A stretch of DNA of 64,000 nt, from contig NZ_JAQLDQ010000009.1 of assembly GCF_028209395.1 (NCBI RefSeq), forward strand, positions 8,680 through 72,679. Direction: 5' to 3'. Below the pieces are notes generated by a model. The model did no database searches. It worked only from the letters and a program-made list of their open reading frames with translations, and was not told the DNA's origin. The stretch comes from Collinsella aerofaciens. GTDB taxonomy: Bacteria; Actinomycetota; Coriobacteriia; Coriobacteriales; Coriobacteriaceae. The translations under genes were made by a program, and so were the position numbers. Below are positions 59,290 to 64,000 of this stretch, piece after piece. The first letter of the stretch is position 1. The number at the start of each line of letters is the position of its first letter.

Positions 59290-60369
59290 ATGGCAAACAA
59301 GCTCTCCGTCGCATTTATCGGCACTGGAATCATGGGTGCCCCCATCGCCGGTCACATCCTGGATGCCGGCTATCCCGTCACGGTCAACAACCGCACCAAG
59401 TCCAAGGCTGCCGCGCTTATCGAGCGCGGTGCCGCCTGGGCCGATACGCCGGCCGATGCCGTGGCTAACGCCGATGTCGTCTTTACCATGGTGGGCTATC
59501 CCTCCGAGGTTGAGGAGCTCTACCTGGCGGGCGACGGCCTGCTCGCGTGCGCCAAGCCGGGCGCGGTCTTGATCGACCTCACCACGAGCTCGCCCGAGCT
59601 GGCGCGCGACATTGCCGAGGCCGCCCAGGTCTCCGGCCGCATGGCGTTTGACTGCCCCGTCACCGGCGGCGAGTCGGGTGCTATCGCCGGCACGCTTACG
59701 GCTATCGTGGGCGCCACCGAGAACGACATCGCGCCGGTCCGCGACATCCTTGCCACCTTCGCGGCTAACATCTGCTGCTTCGACGGCGCCGGCAAGGGCC
59801 AGGCTGCCAAGCTCGCCAACCAGGTGTCGCTGGGCGCCTGCATGGTCGGTATGGCAGACGCCATGGCATTTGCCGAGCTGAGCGGCCTTGACCTGGAGAA
59901 GACCCGCCAGATGATCCTGGGCGGTACCGGCAAGTCCGGCGCCATGGAGAGCCTGGCTCCCAAGGCGCTCGACGGCGACTACAAGCCCGGCTTTATGGTC
60001 GAGCACTTCATTAAGGACCTGCGCTTGGCGCTCGCCTATGCCGACGATCGTGAGCTTGCGCTGCCCGGCGCCGACGTGGCCTTTACGCTCTACGACATGC
60101 TCGACGCCATCGGTGGCGCCAAGCTGGGCACCCAGGCCATCACGGTCCTCTACAAGGAGGAGGCCGACGCCATCGCCGCCGGTCTGGACTGGTCGCAGTA
60201 TCGTCCCGAGGAGCACGGTGCTCACGAGGACGGCTGCGGTTGCGGCGAGCATGGCGACGACCACGAGTGCGGTTGCGGCCACCATCACGGCGAGGACCAC
60301 GAGTGCTGCGGCGGTCACGGCCATGACGACGGCCACGAGTGCTGCTGCGGCCACCATCACGGGGAGTAG
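59290..60369 (+). CDS. Beta-hydroxyacid dehydrogenase (HIBADH family) with His/Cys-rich metal-binding tail
   Basis: A 359-residue protein. Residues 1-300 are a standard 3-hydroxyisobutyrate / tartronate-semialdehyde reductase: Rossmann VAFIGTGIMGAPIAGHI, the substrate motif DCPVTGGESGAI, the catalytic lysine in GQAAKLANQ, and KDLRLALAYAD. From about 307 to the end is a 53-residue tail with 14 His and 9 Cys in three near-repeats (HECGCGHHHGED, HECCGGHGHDDG, HECCCGHHHGE). Such tails bind nickel, zinc or cobalt in HypB, SlyD and CooJ. The reading frame and composition continue unbroken. The start follows AAGGAAAGG. It heads a run of four co-directional genes. Confidence 0.9.
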   Translation: MANKLSVAFIGTGIMGAPIAGHILDAGYPVTVNNRTKSKAAALIERGAAWADTPADAVANADVVFTMVGYPSEVEELYLAGDGLLACAKPGAVLIDLTTSSPELARDIAEAAQVSGRMAFDCPVTGGESGAIAGTLTAIVGATENDIAPVRDILATFAANICCFDGAGKGQAAKLANQVSLGACMVGMADAMAFAELSGLDLEKTRQMILGGTGKSGAMESLAPKALDGDYKPGFMVEHFIKDLRLALAYADDRELALPGADVAFTLYDMLDAIGGAKLGTQAITVLYKEEADAIAAGLDWSQYRPEEHGAHEDGCGCGEHGDDHECGCGHHHGEDHECCGGHGHDDGHECCCGHHHGE

Positions 60370-60374
60370 CACCC

Positions 60375-60803
60375 ATGAGCTGGACGTTCGTGGTGTTAGC
60401 GCTGGTGCTCTTTCTCTTTGCGATTTACATTGGCTTTTTGTGCGGCCAGTGGGCCTGCGAAAAGCGCGTGATCACCAAGCGCGACTACTGGATTGCCAAC
60501 TTTGCAGGAGCGGCGGCAGTCGTCTTGCTGACCTGGGTGTTTTCGCTGTTCCCGCTGGTGCAGTTTGCGCCGATCGGCTGGCTCGGCGGCTTTATCGCCG
60601 GTCTTAAGATGAGCTTTGGCGAGTCCGTTGGTCCATGGCGCAAGCACGACGAGGTTTTTAACGTCAACAAGGCTCATCGCGCCGCCGCCGACGCGGGCGA
60701 CGCCGAGGAGCGTCGCCGTGCGCGTCACAATGGTGCAGCCGACCGACAGCTCATCTCGGTCACCGATGACAGCAAGGGTGCTGGCAAGCACGCTAAGAAA
60801 TAG
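60375..60803 (+). CDS. Small membrane protein, function unknown
   Basis: A 142-residue protein with two membrane segments (TFVVLALVLFLFAIYIGFLCG and FAGAAAVVLLTWVFSLFPLV) and a third weak one (IGWLGGFIAGLKM). A basic, hydrophilic C-terminal tail rich in Ala/Arg/Lys follows. I do not recognise a family. It starts five bases after the dehydrogenase stop and ends 15 bases before the HEAT gene, so it is part of the same operon. The start at 60375 has no strong ribosome site, consistent with coupling. Confidence 0.8.
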   Translation: MSWTFVVLALVLFLFAIYIGFLCGQWACEKRVITKRDYWIANFAGAAAVVLLTWVFSLFPLVQFAPIGWLGGFIAGLKMSFGESVGPWRKHDEVFNVNKAHRAAADAGDAEERRRARHNGAADRQLISVTDDSKGAGKHAKK

Positions 60804-60818
60804 TAAGAAGAGGTAACT

Positions 60819-61517
60819 ATGGCAGAAAACAAAGACGAACAGCTCACCGACGAGGAGCTGGCACAGCTTCAGCTGGCAGAGGAGAACGAGAACGCCGTCG
60901 ACCGTCTGGTCAAGGAGCTCGGCTGCCCCACGCGCCGCATCCGCCAGTTTGCCGCCCGCGTGCTGCACCTGCTTGCCGAGCGCGATCCGCAGCGTGTTGT
61001 GCCCTGCGTGCCCGCGCTGATCGAGGCGCTCGACCGCCCCGAGGCGCAGACCCGCTGGGAGGCCCTCGATGCCCTGACGGCGCTCGCTACCACCTGCCCC
61101 GAGCAGCTGGGCGATGCCTTTGAGGGCGCCGAGACTGCACTGTTCGACGAGATCTCCTCCACGCTGCGCTATGCCGCCTTCCGCCTGCTGTGCGTGTGGG
61201 GTGCCACGAGCGTCGAGCGTTCGCGCGAGGCTTGGCCCATCCTGGACGAGGCCATCCAGTGCTACCACGGCGACCTCGAGTATCGCGACATGCTCGGTTG
61301 CCTGTACGAGTTTTGCCAGGGCGAGATCGACGCCGAGGTTGCCGAGAAGCTTGCGCTGCGCCTTAAGTTCGATGCCGAGAACGGTAAGGGCAGCTATCTC
61401 AAGGCCCGTTCGAGCGAGATTTGCGAAATGCTTGTTAAACGTTTTGGCCTGGATCTCTCCAAAAAGAAGAAGCGTGCTAGCGTTAAAAAATCTGACGACG
61501 CCGAAGACGAGGAGTAA
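60819..61517 (+). CDS. HEAT-repeat protein
   Basis: A 232-residue helical-repeat protein. Residues about 20-110 show HEAT periodicity (LVKELGCPTRRIRQFAARVL, RVVPCVPALIEALDRPEAQT, RWEALDALTALATTCPEQLG). A more diverged helical part and a Lys-rich end follow. Such proteins are usually scaffolds. It lies between the small membrane protein and isocitrate dehydrogenase with six bases to the next start, so it is co-transcribed. The start follows AAGAAGAGG. No specific function can be given. Confidence 0.8.
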   Translation: MAENKDEQLTDEELAQLQLAEENENAVDRLVKELGCPTRRIRQFAARVLHLLAERDPQRVVPCVPALIEALDRPEAQTRWEALDALTALATTCPEQLGDAFEGAETALFDEISSTLRYAAFRLLCVWGATSVERSREAWPILDEAIQCYHGDLEYRDMLGCLYEFCQGEIDAEVAEKLALRLKFDAENGKGSYLKARSSEICEMLVKRFGLDLSKKKKRASVKKSDDAEDEE

Positions 61518-61523
61518 CAGATT

Positions 61524-62609
61524 ATGGCGCACGATGTAGTCCTGATTCCCGGTGACGGTATCGGTCCCGAGATTACGCAGGCCATGCGCCGCGTGGTCGA
61601 GGCCGCCGGTGTCCAGATCAACTGGAACGTCCAGGAGGCCGGTGCCGGCGTCATGGACGAGTTTGGCACGCCGCTGCCCCAGCACGTGCTCGATGCGGTC
61701 GCCGAGACCAAGGTCGCCATCAAGGGTCCCATCACCACGCCGGTCGGCACGGGTTTCCGCAGCGTCAACGTGGCCCTGCGCAAGCACTTCGACCTGTACG
61801 CCTGCGTGCGCCCCTGCCTGTCGCAGCCGGGCGACGGCTCGCGCTTCCGCGACGTCGACCTGGTCATCGTGCGCGAGAACACTGAAGACCTCTACGCCGG
61901 CATCGAGTTCGATGAGGGCGCTGCCGAGGTCGAGGAACTCTCGCAGCTCGTCGAGCGTTCTGGTCAGAAGACCTTCGCCGCGGATTCCGCCATCTCGATT
62001 AAGCCCATCTCCATTGCCAAGAGCCGCCGCATTGTGGAGTATGCCTTTGAGTATGCCCGTCGCTGCGGCCGCAAAAAGGTGACGGCCGTGCACAAGGCCA
62101 ACATCATGAAGGCGACTGACGGCCTGTTCCTGCGCGTGGCGCGCGAGGTGGCCGCCAACTATCCCGATATCGAGTTCAACGACAAGATCGTCGACGCCAC
62201 CTGCATGGGCCTGGTCCAGAACCCCAACGACTTCGATGTCCTGGTGCTGCCCAACCTGTACGGCGACATCGTGAGTGACCTGTGCGCCGGCCTGGTGGGC
62301 GGCTTGGGTATGGCCCCCGGCTCCAACATCGGTGCCGACTGCGCCATCTTTGAGGCTACGCACGGCTCCGCGCCCGATATCGCGGGCAAGGATATCGCCA
62401 ACCCCACGGCCGAGATCCTCTCTGCTGCGATGATGCTCGATCACCTGGGCGAGAACGATGCCGCCAATCGTATTCGCGCCGCCGTATCTGCCACGCTCGA
62501 CGAGGGCGAGCAGGTTACCGGTGACGTGCGTCGTGCCCAGACCGGCTCCGTTGAGGGCGCTGTGGGCACGCAGGCCTTTGCCGATGCCGTTATCGCGCAC
62601 CTGGTCTAA
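61524..62609 (+). CDS. Isocitrate/isopropylmalate dehydrogenase family, probably NAD-type isocitrate dehydrogenase
   Basis: A 361-residue beta-decarboxylating dehydrogenase. It opens [14 protein letters not shown], has [22 protein letters not shown] with the substrate serine, [13 protein letters not shown], the Lys/Tyr region [15 protein letters not shown], the metal aspartates in [16 protein letters not shown], and [17 protein letters not shown]. The ENTEDLYAG and SVN-LR spacing favour isocitrate over isopropylmalate. It would make 2-oxoglutarate for glutamate synthesis. It is the last gene of the dehydrogenase-membrane-HEAT-icd operon, followed by a terminator. Confidence 0.9.
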   Translation: MAHDVVLIPGDGIGPEITQAMRRVVEAAGVQINWNVQEAGAGVMDEFGTPLPQHVLDAVAETKVAIKGPITTPVGTGFRSVNVALRKHFDLYACVRPCLSQPGDGSRFRDVDLVIVRENTEDLYAGIEFDEGAAEVEELSQLVERSGQKTFAADSAISIKPISIAKSRRIVEYAFEYARRCGRKKVTAVHKANIMKATDGLFLRVAREVAANYPDIEFNDKIVDATCMGLVQNPNDFDVLVLPNLYGDIVSDLCAGLVGGLGMAPGSNIGADCAIFEATHGSAPDIAGKDIANPTAEILSAAMMLDHLGENDAANRIRAAVSATLDEGEQVTGDVRRAQTGSVEGAVGTQAFADAVIAHLV

Positions 62610-62668
62610 GGTATGCACGCTGCAAACGCCTAAATAGTACTTAAGTGTTTGCGTATAACCTAAGAATC

Positions 62669-62700
62669 AATACGCCCGGCGCTCTGCCGGGCGTATTCTA
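62669..62700 (+). terminator. Rho-independent terminator after the dehydrogenase operon
   Basis: AATACGCCCGGC pairs perfectly with GCCGGGCGTATT around five bases, followed by CTATT. Confidence 0.85.
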
Positions 62701-62735
62701 TTGGGGACTATGTTTCCTAACAAGGAGTAACTGAT

Positions 62736-63821
62736 ATGGGTCTGATTCAAAAGAAGGACGAGAAGGACGAGATCGACGGCATCCAGATCATCGAGCGCGG
62801 CGAAGGCCCCGACGGTGATGAGGACGAAAAGATCGACCTGGTCGCCGGCACGTCTGCCGAACATATTGCCGCCGGCACGTCCGCCGAGGAGGAGGACGCC
62901 CGACTGGAGGCTCAGATTGCCGCGGATGCCGCTGACGAGAATCTGATGCCCGAGGCCCAGGATGAGGACGACGACTCCGACGTGGACGACCACGCTTGCA
63001 AGCACAAGAAGACGATGATTGCCGCCTTTGTGGTCGCTATCGTGATCGCTGCTGTGGTCGGCTTCTTTATCGGCAACGGTGGTTTTGGCGGCAAGGGCGT
63101 CGGCTCGGCGACCCTGACCGAGGACCAGCTCGATTCGACCGTGGCAAGCTATAGCTACAACGGCAAGAAGAGCGACATCACCGCGCGCGAGGCCATCGAG
63201 AGCCAGTATAGCCTCGACACCGTCAAGGACGACGACGGCAACTACACCGCACCGTCTGCCGACGTTATCCTGTCCTACGTGCGCAACCAGATTCTGCTGG
63301 ACGCTGCCGAGGACGAGGGCATTACCGTCTCTTCCAAGGAGATGAAGCAGTACGCCGAGGATTCCATCGGCACCTCCGACTACAAGACCATGGCCACGCA
63401 GTACGGCGTGTCCAAGGACCAGGCCAAGCAGATCGTCCGCCAGTCTGCGACGCTGCAGAAGCTCTACAAGAAGAAGGTGGGCGATAGCTCCGCAAGCATG
63501 CCGACCGCCCCGACCGAGCCTGCTGACGGCAACGAGGAGACCGCGAGCAAGGACTACGCCGACTACATCATCAACCTTGCCGGCGACGAGTGGGATAGCG
63601 AGAAGGGCACTTGGAAGGATGCCGACAGCACCTATGCCAAGGCCTTTGCCGATGATGCCTTTACGGCCGATAGCGCCACCTACAAGCAGGCCATGACCGC
63701 CTATTACACTGCTTATCAGCAGTATTCCTCGCAGGCTTCGAGCGCCAGCTCCAAGTGGACCGAGTATGCTAACGGCCTCTACGCCAAGGCCAACATCAGC
63801 ATCTACGGCCTGTTTGCGTAA
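62736..63821 (+). CDS. Membrane-anchored SurA-N-like protein
   Basis: A 361-residue protein. The first 85 residues are a very acidic cytoplasmic tail (many Asp/Glu). One membrane segment follows (about 93-113, MIAAFVVAIVIAAVVGFFIG), then an extracytoplasmic helical domain. VILSYVRNQILLDAAEDEGI and SSKEMKQYAEDSIGTSDYKT match the N-terminal chaperone part of SurA/PrsA-like proteins, and no parvulin isomerase domain is present. The C-terminal part is Tyr/Ala/Ser-rich. It could assist folding of secreted proteins. The start follows ACAAGGAG. A terminator follows. Confidence 0.8.
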   Translation: MGLIQKKDEKDEIDGIQIIERGEGPDGDEDEKIDLVAGTSAEHIAAGTSAEEEDARLEAQIAADAADENLMPEAQDEDDDSDVDDHACKHKKTMIAAFVVAIVIAAVVGFFIGNGGFGGKGVGSATLTEDQLDSTVASYSYNGKKSDITAREAIESQYSLDTVKDDDGNYTAPSADVILSYVRNQILLDAAEDEGITVSSKEMKQYAEDSIGTSDYKTMATQYGVSKDQAKQIVRQSATLQKLYKKKVGDSSASMPTAPTEPADGNEETASKDYADYIINLAGDEWDSEKGTWKDADSTYAKAFADDAFTADSATYKQAMTAYYTAYQQYSSQASSASSKWTEYANGLYAKANISIYGLFA

Positions 63822-63865
63822 AGATTTGTCTGAGCCACCGAGCGCGTAGCCGAAATATCTGAATA

Positions 63866-63901
63866 AGCCCGCTAGAACGGATGTTGTTCTAGCGGGCTAT
63901 T
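63866..63901 (+). terminator. Rho-independent terminator
   Basis: AGCCCGCTAGAAC pairs perfectly with GTTCTAGCGGGCT and is followed by ATTTGCG. Confidence 0.85.
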
Positions 63902-63937
63902 TGCGTTGTTAGCGCCGGAATAATTTAGCCAAATATA

Positions 63938-63967
63938 GTCGGCCGAGATTGACCAATCCCGGCCGAC
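63938..63967. repeat. Hairpin near the window end
   Basis: GTCGGCCGAGATT pairs with AATCCCGGCCGAC (one mismatch) around GACC, flanked on both sides by TTTAGCCAA in direct orientation. No gene is visible in the last 180 bases. Confidence 0.6.
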
Positions 63968-64000
63968 CCATTTTAGCCAACACGCCCGCATCTATGACTT

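Noticed and set aside
60396..62618. A 740-codon minus-strand frame over three genes
   Set aside because: Antisense to the HEAT and isocitrate dehydrogenase genes, with no recognisable motif; a composition artefact.

Overview
The window looks like the chromosome of a gut Coriobacteriia species, most like Collinsella. The support is a GC-rich sequence with strong G/C third-position bias, actinobacterial-type proteins such as the class I aspartate aminotransferase, DUF2207 and a long RicT, and a fermentative gene set: several phosphotransferase (PTS) components, Mn-dependent pyrophosphatase and nickel-maturation genes. The genus is inferred from protein character, not from a marker gene. Nearly all of the window is core chromosome. 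I see no prophage, no intact transposase and no CRISPR array.

Layout. 1-0.7 kb: end of the his operon (hisI, hisE), then a convergent PHP histidinol-phosphatase. 2-5.5 kb: a stand-alone LarC C-terminal domain, yfcE, mazG and enolase. 5.6-7.5 kb: DivIC-like protein and Ppx/GppA. 7.5-7.9 kb: tRNA-Leu(TAA) beside a degenerate duplicate of its 3' end and terminator. 8-12 kb: an orphan galactitol-type PTS IIB with a VOC protein, and a two-component system. 12.1-13.7 kb: an AT-richer island with a nuclease-like gene and a small gene under an inverted-repeat operator. 14-24 kb: phosphoesterase, GluQ, a DUF2207 membrane protein, GNAT, PurH and a second two-component system. 24-29 kb: UspA, UppP and PcrA/UvrD helicase. 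29.4-31.4 kb: an AT-richer two-gene module (winged-helix protein plus AbiEii/MenT-like nucleotidyltransferase) with its own promoter and terminator. 31.4-38.3 kb: a sugar cluster with ManA, a GntR/UTRA repressor, 6-phospho-beta-glucosidase, PTS IIC-IIB-IIA and ROK glucokinase. 38.5-46 kb: pyrophosphatase, NhaA, aminotransferase, STAS protein, tatA-tatC and hypA-hypB. 46-48.6 kb: an archaeal-like type IA topoisomerase. 48.7-55.5 kb: zinc-ribbon protein, tmk-holB-ricT, comF and a nuclease-like hypothetical. 55.5-64 kb: a lipoprotein behind a long leader, hibernation factor, DegV, an unusual hydroxyacid dehydrogenase with a His/Cys-rich tail, membrane and HEAT proteins, isocitrate dehydrogenase and a SurA-like membrane protein.

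How they work together. The beta-glucoside cluster is self-contained: PTS import with phosphorylation, hydrolysis by the GH1 enzyme, phosphorylation of released glucose by the ROK kinase, and control by a divergent GntR protein with three TTACTTTT boxes. TatAC beside HypAB, plus LarC and a His/Cys-tailed protein, gives a recurring nickel/metal theme. The tmk-holB-ricT run is a tight operon with an overlap.

The most striking feature outside genes is a set of small palindromic elements between genes. At least six unrelated families occur, four of them in clear multiple copies, and one sits between hypA and hypB. The best candidates for under-described biology are these repeat families, the winged-helix/nucleotidyltransferase pair, the His/Cys-tailed dehydrogenase and the AT-rich nuclease island.
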